From Stenotrophomonas maltophilia (lineage in GTDB: Bacteria > Pseudomonadota > Gammaproteobacteria > Xanthomonadales > Xanthomonadaceae): a DNA stretch of 64,000 nt. Every line of letters starts with the position of its first letter. The stretch's first letter is position 1. Both the position numbers and the translations under genes were made by a program. The stretch covers positions 2,170,001 through 2,234,000 of the forward strand of contig NZ_CP037858.1 of assembly GCF_006974125.1 (NCBI RefSeq). Direction: 5' to 3'. Positions 16,231 to 29,427 of the stretch are shown piece after piece. The notes under the pieces were generated by a model, which saw only the letters and a program-made list of their open reading frames with translations, had not been told where the DNA came from and did not search any database.

Positions 16231-16952
16231 TTGATCGCATTGCGGCAGATCTGCCAAACATCGACCCCACACAACTTGCGCCGATCGACGTAGACGCCCT
16301 CATCGGGCTTGGCGACCCGATCCATCCACCGCGGATGCTCATCCTCTACGGCTCACTGCGTGAACGCTCCTTTTCCCGCCTGCTCGCAGAGGAGGTCGGT
16401 CGGCTTCTACGCTGGTACGGCTGCGATGTGCGTATCTTCGATCCGCACGACTTGCCATTGCCCGACGGCGCGTCTCCCGATCATCCTAAGGTGAGCGAAC
16501 TTCGCGAGCTCGCGTACTGGTCCGAGGGCATGGTCTGGGTCAGCCCTGAGCGTCACGGCGCCATGACCGCCATTATGAAGGCTCAGATCGATTGGATACC
16601 TCTGGCCGACGGTGCCAAGCGACCGACACAGGGCAAGACTCTGGCCGTCATGCAGGTTTCCGGCGGCTCGCAGAGCTTCAATGCAGTAAACCAGCTACGT
16701 GTACTTGGCCGATGGATGCGAATGGTCACCATCCCGAACCAGTCATCCGTGGCCAAAGCCTTCCAGGAGTTCGATGAGGCCGGGCGCATGGAGCCATCGG
16801 CCTACTACCAGCGTGTCGTTGACGTATGCGAGGAGCTAGTGAAGTTCACCTGGCTCGTACGAGGACGCGCAGCCTACCTCGTTGATCGCTATTCCGAGCG
16901 CGTTGAGAGCGCCGATGAGCTTTCCAAGCGCGTCAATCAGCGCTCTATCTGA
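16227..16952 (+). CDS. arsH: ArsH NADPH-dependent flavin oxidoreductase
   Basis: This is a 241-residue flavodoxin-like protein with the FMN-binding [17 protein letters not shown] motif (about residues 34-50) and the [21 protein letters not shown] segment characteristic of ArsH. ArsH oxidises trivalent organoarsenicals such as methylarsenite and protects against them. GTG start overlapping arsC by 4 bp; arsB begins 9 bp later, so it is part of the ars operon. Confidence 0.92.
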   Translation: MIDRIAADLPNIDPTQLAPIDVDALIGLGDPIHPPRMLILYGSLRERSFSRLLAEEVGRLLRWYGCDVRIFDPHDLPLPDGASPDHPKVSELRELAYWSEGMVWVSPERHGAMTAIMKAQIDWIPLADGAKRPTQGKTLAVMQVSGGSQSFNAVNQLRVLGRWMRMVTIPNQSSVAKAFQEFDEAGRMEPSAYYQRVVDVCEELVKFTWLVRGRAAYLVDRYSERVESADELSKRVNQRSI

Positions 16953-16961
16953 CTTCCAACG

Positions 16962-18275
16962 GTGGGTTACATGCTTGCTCTCGCGATTTTTATCGTCACT
17001 CTTGTTTTCGTGATCTGGCAACCTCGCGGGCTTGGCATAGGCTGGTCGGCACTCGCCGGTGCCGCCGTTGCTTTAGCCACTGGGGTTGTCGGGTGGAACG
17101 ATGTTGGAACGGTGTGGGGAATTGTCTGGGATGCAACGTTCACCTTCGTCGCTCTTATCATCATCTCTCTCATTCTCGACGCAGCCGGTTTCTTCGCGTG
17201 GGCCGCCCTGCATGTGGCCCGTTGGGGCGGCGGCAATGGTCGGAAGCTTTTTCCGCTCATTGTCCTGCTGGGAGCTGCAATTGCTGCAGTGTTTGCCAAC
17301 GACGGCGCGGCTCTTCTGCTGACTCCGATTGTTCTTGCGATCCTGTTGCGCTTGAATTTCCCGCCTGCCGGCGCGCTGGCATTTACGGTCGCCTGCGGAT
17401 TTATCGCCGATACCGCCAGCCTTCCGCTCATTGTCTCCAACTTGGTCAACATCGTTACAGCGAACTTCTTTGACGTGTCCTTTGGGCGCTACGCCGCGAT
17501 CATGGTGCCGGTGAACCTGGTATCGGTCGGAGCTACTTTGATCGTCCTATGGCTCTGGTTCCGGCGCGACATCCCCAGTAGGTATCCAGTCCAGGATCTA
17601 GAAGCGCCCCGCGACGCGATACGCGACGTGGCAGTTTTTCGCGCAGCGCTGCCTCTTCTAGTACTGCTACTGATTGCGTACTTCGTAACCGGGCCGCTCG
17701 GCGTTCCTATTGCTTTGGTGACGGGTGCAGCTGCACTAGTGCTGATGGGTATTGCAGGCCGCTGGGCGACTGGAGGCCGGGGCGCCACAATGGCTGTGAC
17801 CAAGATCCTGTGTGACGCACCCTGGCAGATCGTGCTGTTCTCGATCGGCATGTATCTAGTCGTCTACGGACTGGGTAATGCCTGGCTGACTGACGCGGCG
17901 AGTGCAATCCTAGAGTGGTTGGCAACGCAGGGTAGCTTCGTGGCAACGATTGGTACGGGCTTTGCGGTCGCTGCTCTCGCTTCCATTATGAACAATATGC
18001 CTGCGACACTGGTCGGTGCGCTTGCTATCGATGGGGCGAACGTATCGACGGCCACGCGCGAGCTGATGATCTACGCCAACGTCGTGGGCAACGACCTTGG
18101 TCCCAAGCTGACCCCAATTGGGTCGCTAGCGACCCTGCTGTGGTTGCATGTCCTTGCCGGAAAAGGCCAACGGATTACGTGGGGGCAGTACATGAAGGTA
18201 GGGCTCATCCTGACGCCCCCCGTCCTGCTGACCACGCTCATCGCGCTTTGGATTTGGCTGCCGTTTACACGATAA
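16962..18275 (+). CDS. arsB: ArsB arsenite efflux permease
   Basis: This is an integral membrane protein of about 434-437 residues with some 11-12 hydrophobic helices, of the ArsB/NhaD-type ion transporter superfamily. It carries the ArsB-like segments FFAWAALHVARWGGGNGRKLF, VFANDGAALLLTPI, NNMPATLVGALAID and NVVGNDLGPKLTPIGSLATLL. It exports arsenite from the cytoplasm using the proton motive force. The start may be GTG 16962 or ATG 16971. It is the last gene of the arsRCCHB operon and is convergent with the czc block. Confidence 0.93.
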   Translation: MGYMLALAIFIVTLVFVIWQPRGLGIGWSALAGAAVALATGVVGWNDVGTVWGIVWDATFTFVALIIISLILDAAGFFAWAALHVARWGGGNGRKLFPLIVLLGAAIAAVFANDGAALLLTPIVLAILLRLNFPPAGALAFTVACGFIADTASLPLIVSNLVNIVTANFFDVSFGRYAAIMVPVNLVSVGATLIVLWLWFRRDIPSRYPVQDLEAPRDAIRDVAVFRAALPLLVLLLIAYFVTGPLGVPIALVTGAAALVLMGIAGRWATGGRGATMAVTKILCDAPWQIVLFSIGMYLVVYGLGNAWLTDAASAILEWLATQGSFVATIGTGFAVAALASIMNNMPATLVGALAIDGANVSTATRELMIYANVVGNDLGPKLTPIGSLATLLWLHVLAGKGQRITWGQYMKVGLILTPPVLLTTLIALWIWLPFTR

Positions 18276-18305
18276 CTGCGTAGGCACTCAGGAGAGTCGC
18301 AGCGA

Positions 18306-22730
<4,425 letters not shown>

Positions 22731-22734
<4 letters not shown>

Positions 22735-24008
22735 GGGGTCTCTCCAGTGGAAGCGGCAGCCGGCGGCGTGACAAGGGCCTGGCCGGTCAGTCGTTGAATT
22801 TCGATCAGGGCGCGCTGCGCATCCAAGGCGACGTCCAGCTGTTGCTGGGCCATGGCGGTGCGTTCGGACTGCAACTGTGCCCATTCCAGGTAACTGATCG
22901 CCCCAGCACGATAGGCACGCTCAGCGGCCTGCTCGGCTCGGGCCAGCTTCGGCAACACGTCGTCGTGCAGGCGCGCCACCTCGGCCTGTGCCACGGTGTA
23001 GCGGCCATGGGCTTCGACCAGCGTGGAGTACAGCGACAGGCCCTTGGCCTCGCGCTCGATCGTCAGGACCTGCAGCTCGGCTTCGCCGGCTCGAATCTCT
23101 GGCTGTGCGCGGCTGCGGCTGCCCAGCGGCATGGATAAGCTGGCGACCAGCGCGGTGTCATCGGTCTCCTGTAGTCGACGCACTCCGAGCTGCCAGGACA
23201 GGTCCGGTGAGGCCGCTGAACGCGCCAGCTGCAGGCGTGCCTGCGCGATCCGGCGGGCGTCGGCAAACTGCGCCAATTCCGGAGTCCGTTCCAACTCATC
23301 GGCCAGCGTCTGCATGGAGGCGATCGCCGGCAGGGCCATCGGATCGGCCGGGACCACTTCGAAGGTGGGAGTACGTTCGCCCCACAAAGCAGCCAGATGC
23401 TGACGAGCAGCGAGTCGCTGTTGCTCGGCCCGATCACGCTTCAGCTCGGCCCGCGCAAGCGCTGCCTGCGCGGTGAGCAGCACCGACTCGGGTGAGGCGC
23501 CGGCCTGCAGGCGCTGCCTGGCGGCGACCACGGTTCGCTGGCGCTGGCCAACATCGATGTCCGCTAGGCTTCGTTGCCGGTCGGCACCAACGACAGCCAA
23601 ATAGCGCTGCGCCGTCTCGGCTAGCAAGTCCAGGCGCCCGGTCTCGCGCTGCACGGCCAGCGCATCAATCCGGCTTTGTGCCAAGGTACGGCGGGCTTCG
23701 AGCTTGCCGCCGCGCTCCAGCACCGAACTCAGGCTCAAGGTCAACTCGGCGCTGTCCAAGCCACCGGCCGCGCCGGTGCCCAGCGCGTTTTCGACCTCGG
23801 CACCGAGCGTCCACGGTGGACGCTGCATCGCCTTATCTCGCTCGGCAGCGAGGACAGTGGCTCGCGCATCGACCAGACGCAGCTCCGGATGGGTTTGGGC
23901 TACGCGTGCAAAGGCATCGTCCAAGGTCATCAATTCGGCCGCCACCGCAGGCATCGCTACTGCGCCCGTTAACAGCAACGCGGCCAAGGCCGCCCATCGC
24001 ACAGACAT
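22731..24008 (-). CDS. czcC: CzcC outer-membrane efflux protein
   Basis: This is a 425-residue TolC-like outer-membrane channel. It has an N-terminal signal peptide (LLLTGAVAMPAVAA) and two repeats of long amphipathic helices rich in Ala, Arg and Gln, the outer-membrane efflux protein domain. It is first in the czcCBA-domain operon. The 200-bp gap to the CDF gene upstream could hold a promoter, or both may be read from the MerR-type promoter at about 24.9 kb. Confidence 0.92.
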
Positions 24009-24211
24009 GGAAGTACTCCGAAGGTTCTTGAGATCACAGGGATCGGCCTGCGCCTACATGCGTCACCCGGCAATTGGCGGTCGAAAGGGCGCGACCTGAT
24101 GCTCATACGCATCTGTACGCGTTTCGGCCTCGATTTCAGGCAAATCCCGGCCGACAGCCAATTTCGCCAGCAGCAATCAGCGCAGGGAAAATCCCAGCTG
24201 GCCGCCCGCGG

Positions 24212-24829
24212 TCATGCAGGGGTCTTGCGCGCGTCGGCGCGTGCCCGGCGCGCGTCGCCCAATATTTCAAAGGCTTCCTTCATCACGTAGAGGCCGATAA
24301 AGGCACCGATTACGAAATCTGGATATGGACTGGCCAGCCACCACACCAGTAGGCCAGCCAGGATCACGCCCACGTTGGCTACCACATCGGCTCGGGTGAA
24401 AAGCCACGTTGCCCGCAGATGTACTTCGCCAGACTTCAGTGGCGCCAGCATGCGAAGGACCGCGAGATTGACCACTAGCGACAATAGAGCCGTACCGATC
24501 ATCCACCCGCTTACCGGTTCAGCCCCGTGGAGTACGCGGCGGCCGACCTCGACCAGCACGCCAACGCCCAGAATCAGCAGCACGCTACCGCTAACCCAAG
24601 CAGCGTTGGCCTTGAAGCGCGCCGTCCGACCGATAGCGACCAACCCAATGGCGTAGGCCGTGGCGTCGGAGAGCATGTCCAGTGCGTCGGCAAGCAAGCC
24701 GGTGGAATGGGCGATCCAGCCGGCAATGCCGCCAATCACCGCCATTGCAGCGTTCAGTGCCAGAGCGATCCACAGCACGCGCCGTTCCTGCGCGTTCTTT
24801 GCCTCGTGGTGGCAGCCGCAATCACTCAT
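24212..24829 (-). CDS. Short CDF cation transporter lacking the C-terminal domain
   Basis: This is a 205-residue cation diffusion facilitator. The N-terminus MSDCGCHHE can bind metal. Helix 2 carries the metal-site motif STGLLADALDMLSDA and helix 5 carries LFTRADVVANV. About six helices end near residue 185, then a charged tail (RRARADARKTPA). Typical CDFs are near 300 residues and carry a cytoplasmic C-terminal domain, absent here. It is the first gene downstream of a MerR-type promoter. Probably exports Zn, Cd or Co. Confidence 0.85.
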   Translation of the reverse strand: MSDCGCHHEAKNAQERRVLWIALALNAAMAVIGGIAGWIAHSTGLLADALDMLSDATAYAIGLVAIGRTARFKANAAWVSGSVLLILGVGVLVEVGRRVLHGAEPVSGWMIGTALLSLVVNLAVLRMLAPLKSGEVHLRATWLFTRADVVANVGVILAGLLVWWLASPYPDFVIGAFIGLYVMKEAFEILGDARRARADARKTPA

Positions 24830-24891
24830 CGGATCCTCTCCATCGCAGGGGAGCCGGGCCGGCGCGGTCCGCTGGCATGGCAGGGTCCATG

Positions 24892-24922
24892 AGGGTAAAG
24901 TCCGTAGCTACTACGGAGTCAA
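24892..24922 (-). promoter_or_regulatory. MerR-type promoter/operator for the CDF (and czc) genes
   Basis: On the minus strand a -35 box TTGACT (24917-24922) and a -10 box TACCCT (24892-24897) are separated by 19 bp, the over-long spacer typical of promoters controlled by MerR-family activators. The spacer holds the dyad CCGTAG...CTACGG. It lies between the CDF gene and the divergent merR gene. Confidence 0.82.
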
Positions 24923-24933
24923 GCCTACTACGA

Positions 24934-25368
24934 ATGAAAATCAGTGACGCCGCCGCCGCCAGCGGGTGCCATCTGGAGACAATCCGCTACTACGAGCGCA
25001 TCGGCTTGCTCCCGAGGCCGGGACGATCAGGCAATGGTTACCGGGTCTACGGATTGCCGGACATTGAGCGCCTGCGCTTCATTGCCCGCGGTCGGGACTT
25101 GGGTTTCAGCCTGGAAGAGGTCCGTAGCCTGCTGCAGCTGGCCGGCGACGAGGGCCTGTCGTGCGTGGATGTGGATCGTCTGGCCCGCAGCCACTTGTCC
25201 GACATTCGCGCCCGGATGGCAGACTTGCAACGTATGGCCAACGAGCTGGAACGGGTAATCGCCAGTTGTCACGGCGGACAGCGAGCTGAGTGCACCATCC
25301 TGTCGACGCTGCGCCGGCCGGCTTCCGAGGACTCCCTACGTAAGGAATCGAGCAAGAGCGCTACCTAG
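24934..25368 (+). CDS. MerR-family metal-responsive activator
   Basis: The ATG at 24934 starts the standard MerR winged-helix domain (SDAAAASGCHLETIRYYERIGLLPRPGR). A dimerisation helix follows, then C-terminal residues CHGGQRAEC in the position of the metal-binding loop of ZntR/CadR-type regulators (CH-x6-C). About 144 residues. Divergent from the CDF transporter with a 19-bp-spacer promoter between them. The inducing metal is likely Zn, Cd or Pb but is not determinable. Confidence 0.88.
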   Translation: MKISDAAAASGCHLETIRYYERIGLLPRPGRSGNGYRVYGLPDIERLRFIARGRDLGFSLEEVRSLLQLAGDEGLSCVDVDRLARSHLSDIRARMADLQRMANELERVIASCHGGQRAECTILSTLRRPASEDSLRKESSKSAT

Positions 25369-25419
25369 GCGCCCGTGGTCCAAAACCTATGCCTTTCGCA
25401 GTCCGACCGGTCGACGGTG

Positions 25420-25995
25420 TCAGTTGCCTGTAGCTTGGCTGCCCGGACCTGGACTCCAGGCGCGTATGAAGTCCTCCTGCTCACGCGTCTCGATCGCACC
25501 CGTCCTGACCTGACGAACCATGCTCATGGCCTGCTCACCTGTGGCAGCCGTGCCTGTTTCTAGAAGCAACAAGCACGCTACGGTGCCAGCTCGTCCTAGC
25601 CCGCCCTTACAATGAACAACTGCGCGGCTTCCGCGCAACAATTCACGACTGAGTGCTGGACCCAGCTCGCGCCATGCCTCCAAGAAAGAACTGTTCGGCG
25701 CTGCGCCGTCTACGATTGGAAGTCCGTACCATTTGATTCCCTGCGCCATCGCCCGCTTTGGCAGCGCGGCAATCCTAAGCTCATCGAACTCCCATGGCTC
25801 AATCAGGGAGATCAAGTACCCCGCGCCCCACTGGCGAATCGCGCAAAGATCCACGTCAATGTCACGACTCCATGGCCCCGTCATCGCGGCCTTCTGAAAC
25901 TTCCCTGGCGCGAAAGTTACACCTACTGCGCCGCCACTGACTCCGACAGCGATCGTGGCGATATGCAGAGGATGTGTGTGACTAGTTCTGAACAT
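25420..25995 (-). CDS. Dual-specificity/tyrosine phosphatase (CDKN3-like)
   Basis: This is a 191-residue phosphatase with the P-loop H128-C129-x5-R135 (VVHCKGGLGRAG) and a likely general acid D96 in PIVDGAAP. It resembles bacterial proteins annotated as cyclin-dependent kinase inhibitor 3-like. Its substrate is unknown. It is a single gene between merR and the repeat-bearing region. Such phosphatases are often found in accessory islands, but no partner kinase is present here. Confidence 0.78.
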   Translation of the reverse strand: MFRTSHTHPLHIATIAVGVSGGAVGVTFAPGKFQKAAMTGPWSRDIDVDLCAIRQWGAGYLISLIEPWEFDELRIAALPKRAMAQGIKWYGLPIVDGAAPNSSFLEAWRELGPALSRELLRGSRAVVHCKGGLGRAGTVACLLLLETGTAATGEQAMSMVRQVRTGAIETREQEDFIRAWSPGPGSQATGN

Positions 25996-26155
25996 TGTCG
26001 ATCCCTCATCGCGGCAACTAAGAGAGCCACAGCGCAGCGGCGACCACCCATGCCTCCTATGCCGATCCTTGAGCTAAACATTCCAGCCGACCTAGTGGTG
26101 CCGCCCTGCCGAGCAGCACAGCAAAGGTGATCCTTTTGTCAGTTGCAGGCAACAA

Positions 26156-26230
26156 GTACCAGTAGGCTCACGCTACATGCGTACCAGTAGGCTCACGCTG
26201 CATGTGTACCAGTAGGCTCACGTGTTGGAC
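26156..26230. repeat. Three tandem 25-bp repeats upstream of the HAD gene
   Basis: Units start at 26156, 26181 and 26206. Each begins GTACCAGTAGGCTCACG; the first two differ at two positions over 25 bp and the third diverges after 17-18 bp. They end 54 bp before the HAD/MbcA-like gene start, so they look like operator iterons for that gene. No spacers, so not CRISPR. Confidence 0.85.
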
Positions 26231-26283
26231 AGCGAGAGTGTCCAGGAGCAAGGTGTACACACGCTCCTCGCTAGAGACAACAC

Positions 26284-27243
26284 ATGAAGCCGAGCATTCT
26301 GGCATTGGACCTCGAAGGGACACTCATTTCCAATGCGATAAGCCAGATTCCAAGACCCGGCCTCTGTCGGTTCTTGGAGGACGTCCGATCGCACTTCAGT
26401 CAGCTCATGATGTTTACGACTGTACCGGAAGAGCGCTTTCGCAGCATTGCCGATTTGTTGGTTCGTGAAGGAAGCGCGCCTCCGTGGTTCGCGAGCCTTG
26501 AATACATCCATTGGACGGGCAGCACGAAGGATCTACGACTAGCCACACCAAAATTAGGCGCGGCCTTGCTGCTTGATGATCATCGCCCCTATGTACACCC
26601 AGGACAGGAGCATCTGTGGGTTCAGATACCTCTGTTTGCGTCTCCCTACCCGTCAGAGGACGAGGGATTAGCGATCGCGCTTCGACTCCTGCTCGATCGC
26701 ATCCACGCAACCGGCAATTTCACTGAAGCATCTCTCCAAGAACAGCTAAAGCCACAGGCAGAAGCAACGGGCGCACCACGGCGTTCCGACGCCTGCTCAT
26801 CGGCCCAGAAGATCCTGTCCGACGCCGCCGTCAGGCGAGATGAACTTGCCGCACAGTGGCATAGCGCCGCCGAAGTCAGTTCACAGCTCGGCCCGTCATT
26901 GACCAGTGGTAGCGGCCTAGCCGGTCAGCTGCGCAGAGCCGGCCAGCTACTCGGGGTCTATGTAACGAAGCCTGTGCCCGGCTATCGCTACCCAGACTGG
27001 CAGTTTGGTGAGAATGGCGAACCCGTTGAATATTTGGCAGAAATCCTGTCAGTACTGCGTGCACTCGATCATTTCGAGATCGAGCCGGACGGGCTATTTC
27101 GCAGCACCGGATGGAGTGAGGCAGAGTGGTTTCTCTCACCGCACGCTCTGCTCAACGGCATGCCACCTGCCGAAGCCCTGACCTCTGATCCAGCTCGCGT
27201 GCTGCGGGCGGCCCGTACCGAGTTCGGGCAAGAGGACTCATAG
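26284..27243 (+). CDS. HAD-like domain fused to an MbcA/ParS-like domain
   Basis: About residues 1-140 look like a HAD phosphatase: motif I is D9-L-E11-G-T (the usual second Asp is Glu), a threonine motif II occurs in MMFTTVPEE, and LLLDDH near residue 97 is the metal-binding motif. A variable linker (about 150-205) follows. The last 75 residues (EYLAEILSVLRALDHFEIEPDG ... FLSPHALLNGMPPAEALTSDPARVLRAARTEF) resemble the MbcA/ParS toxin-binding domain (DUF2384). The DxE change may weaken phosphatase activity. Preceded by triple repeats and an inverted repeat near 26225-26243, suggesting autoregulation. Function unknown. Confidence 0.55.
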   Translation: MKPSILALDLEGTLISNAISQIPRPGLCRFLEDVRSHFSQLMMFTTVPEERFRSIADLLVREGSAPPWFASLEYIHWTGSTKDLRLATPKLGAALLLDDHRPYVHPGQEHLWVQIPLFASPYPSEDEGLAIALRLLLDRIHATGNFTEASLQEQLKPQAEATGAPRRSDACSSAQKILSDAAVRRDELAAQWHSAAEVSSQLGPSLTSGSGLAGQLRRAGQLLGVYVTKPVPGYRYPDWQFGENGEPVEYLAEILSVLRALDHFEIEPDGLFRSTGWSEAEWFLSPHALLNGMPPAEALTSDPARVLRAARTEFGQEDS

Positions 27244-27398
27244 CGTCCCCGTCAATCGACTTCGCTCAATGCACCCAAATCGCAGCTTGGAGACCGATCA
27301 ATGGCAAGCGTTACGCCGGAATCGTAATAGTGATCAACTGACCACCAGCAACAGAAGGAGCAGTTCGCCCCTGATAACCGGGCGTTGGCCATCGCGCC

Positions 27399-27668
27399 TT
27401 AGCGAATTGGAGGGACGCGCATCGCCCTCCACTCTGACATCAAAAGCGAGCTTGCCTCTGCAGCACTCATGCCAAGGGCCGAGGTGAGCCTGAGGTACTC
27501 GAGCAAGTCCAATCTCCGGGCACCGGCCTCAATGGAAGAGATAGTTTGCTGCGGCCAATCCAAGTGCGAGGCAAGCGATACTTGGCTAATTCCCATAGCC
27601 TCCCGTCTCGCCCGAAGCTGCTCTACGAGACGCCGGTATGCTTCTTGGTAGATCGTCTTGGTTGCCAT
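27399..27668 (-). CDS. XRE-family helix-turn-helix regulator
   Basis: The 89-residue form starting at ATG 27668 is mostly an HTH_3 domain (QLRARREAMGISQVSLASHLDWPQQTISSIEAGARRL). An in-frame start further upstream (27743) would add 25 non-conserved residues. It is divergent from the unknown gene at 27791 with about 120 bp between them, a layout typical of a regulator controlling a neighbour or of an antitoxin. Confidence 0.75.
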   Translation of the reverse strand: MATKTIYQEAYRRLVEQLRARREAMGISQVSLASHLDWPQQTISSIEAGARRLDLLEYLRLTSALGMSAAEASSLLMSEWRAMRVPPIR

Positions 27669-27790
27669 TCCGCCCGCTCGAGGAAGCGGACAGCAATCTA
27701 TGGCCCAGTGCCGAGTTACATGAAAATCATGTAGACAGTGCAACTGGCTGGTGGGTAAGATCGCTCACTGGTGGGAGCCCTTGGAACTGA

Positions 27791-28591
27791 GTGCGCCATG
27801 GACTTGATCAACTGACCCTATCGACTGCAAGGCCAGACGTGGCCTCACTGGTCGCGTCCCTTGGACCGTACTACTCGTGCCTGTGGTGTGCACTCGAAGA
27901 CTCTGTTACAAGAAATGCCCCGGTCGCCTCAGATGACGGGCCTGTGTGGAGTTTGCTGCGAAACCTCCAGGCGGCGGGAGTACTGCTGACCGAGACCAGC
28001 GATTCACCATCCACTCGAAGGTCCCTTTACCACCCTTTCGCCTGGACATACTCTCCGGCGTGGGAGGCTCTCCCAAACCTTCGCAATGCGCTGGCAGTTG
28101 CACTAAATGGCTGGCAAGGGCCGGCCCATACGGAAGCTCGCGTCGCTCTGTGGGGGCGGCTTGTCAACGACGAGATATCCGCATACTTGGCGAACCTTCT
28201 TCGACGGCACCGAATAAGTCCTGAGCGAGCAAACGGAGTCATCGCAATGCAGGAGAGCCCATGGTTCAACCTCAGCTCGGGCAGACGGCGATATGTCGCA
28301 TGGTCGGGGATGCGTGTGGCAGCTAGTGTCATGTTGCAGACTGAGATGAACGAAGAGGCCGCCATGCAAGCACTTTGTAAAGAGATGCAGATCAGATCGC
28401 GATGGCTTCAGCGACGGGAGCAAGAAGCAAGACTCGGCCCGAGGGAGTTCTCCTTCTTGCCCAACGCCGACTGGCGCAGACCTATAGCTATTGAGGTTGC
28501 GCTAGGGAGCCTCTTGGGATCGGACAGTGACTACTGGACGCTTTGCCCTTCCGCGATACGTCTTACACATGCCGCAAGTTCTCGTCGCTAA
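27791..28591 (+). CDS. Unknown protein divergent from XRE regulator (266 aa)
   Basis: GTG start at 27791. The protein has no signal peptide or membrane segments. An aromatic-rich N-terminal part contains YYSCLWCALEDSV; the centre is Arg-rich and helical (LANLLRRHRIS; SSGRRRYVAWSGMRVAAS). I do not recognise a family. It lies between an XRE regulator and the gmt operon, a slot often used by defence or toxin genes in mobile islands. The ribosome-binding site is weak. Confidence 0.5.
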   Translation: MRHGLDQLTLSTARPDVASLVASLGPYYSCLWCALEDSVTRNAPVASDDGPVWSLLRNLQAAGVLLTETSDSPSTRRSLYHPFAWTYSPAWEALPNLRNALAVALNGWQGPAHTEARVALWGRLVNDEISAYLANLLRRHRISPERANGVIAMQESPWFNLSSGRRRYVAWSGMRVAASVMLQTEMNEEAAMQALCKEMQIRSRWLQRREQEARLGPREFSFLPNADWRRPIAIEVALGSLLGSDSDYWTLCPSAIRLTHAASSRR

Positions 28592-28728
28592 AACGTTCCA
28601 GCATGCGCCTGCTGGCTTGGCCTAGCGCACAGCCGAAGGCGGAGGCGGGCCGCGCGGCACCGAAGACCCCACACGTCGTGGGTCAGAGCTCCCGCCAGCC
28701 GATCAGCGCGTGGTTGAGAAGCAGCGAT

Positions 28729-29427
28729 CTACCTCAGACGCTGAAGGGTAGAGACATCCTCGGGTGAGAGCAGTTCCTCCCCAGTGGCGCTGTTGAAGAC
28801 AGAGCGATCTAACCGAAGACCGAACCGACTGAGATGGCGCTCGTCCAATAACTTCTGTATCAACTCGGATACTTCGGTGTCGGATGGCCTCTCCTGCGCT
28901 CCAGCGACCAAGTCAAGGGAATCTCCTTCTCGCGTCCCGGAGATGAGCGCCTGCTGGAGCGAGACTGGCCTAAGGCCACGCAGTGTCTGTGAAAGACCAA
29001 TCACCATCTGCTCGCTCACGCTGAGCCTTTGCTCCAGCGACCGTACGTATGCGGCAACTGCCGTGTCGTCTGAACGCGAGGGATCAGCAGTGGCTGGCAT
29101 CCGCAGATCTAGCCTAAGCTCCTCGGACCTTAGCTCAATGTAGATAGCCTTGAGCGGCTCCTTGGAACGGTTGCGAACGATCGACGCAGCTGACGGTCCG
29201 CCAAACGTTTCCGTGCAACGCCTTCCAACCTCCGCAATGAAGATCGGAGAGCGCTTGAATGTTCCGCCAAGCTTCTTGTGACGACGTGCCTCTTCTGCGA
29301 TCTCATTACAGACTGACCTAATTCGGTCAATTGACTTTTTCAGCCGAACGTCAATCCCGGGTTTAGTGCAGATGTACTCATACAGAAGTTCTGAGCTTTC
29401 CCATTGATCTTCGACTTGGTCAGTCAT
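28729..29427 (-). CDS. gmtX: Gamma-mobile-trio protein GmtX
   Basis: This 232-residue protein is the third gene of the trio, overlapping gmtZ by 8 bp. The segment IAEVGRRCTETFGGPSAASIVRNRSKEPLKAIYIELR is helix-turn-helix-like and resembles that of GmtX proteins, followed by a coiled segment (AAYVRSLEQRLSVSEQMV). GmtX is essentially diagnostic of GMT islands but its biochemical role is not established. The assignment rests on order, size and this motif. Confidence 0.8.
   Translation of the reverse strand: MTDQVEDQWESSELLYEYICTKPGIDVRLKKSIDRIRSVCNEIAEEARRHKKLGGTFKRSPIFIAEVGRRCTETFGGPSAASIVRNRSKEPLKAIYIELRSEELRLDLRMPATADPSRSDDTAVAAYVRSLEQRLSVSEQMVIGLSQTLRGLRPVSLQQALISGTREGDSLDLVAGAQERPSDTEVSELIQKLLDERHLSRFGLRLDRSVFNSATGEELLSPEDVSTLQRLR

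Noticed and set aside
26156..26230. Possible CRISPR-like array
   Set aside because: The 25-bp units abut each other with no spacers, only three copies exist and no cas genes are near.
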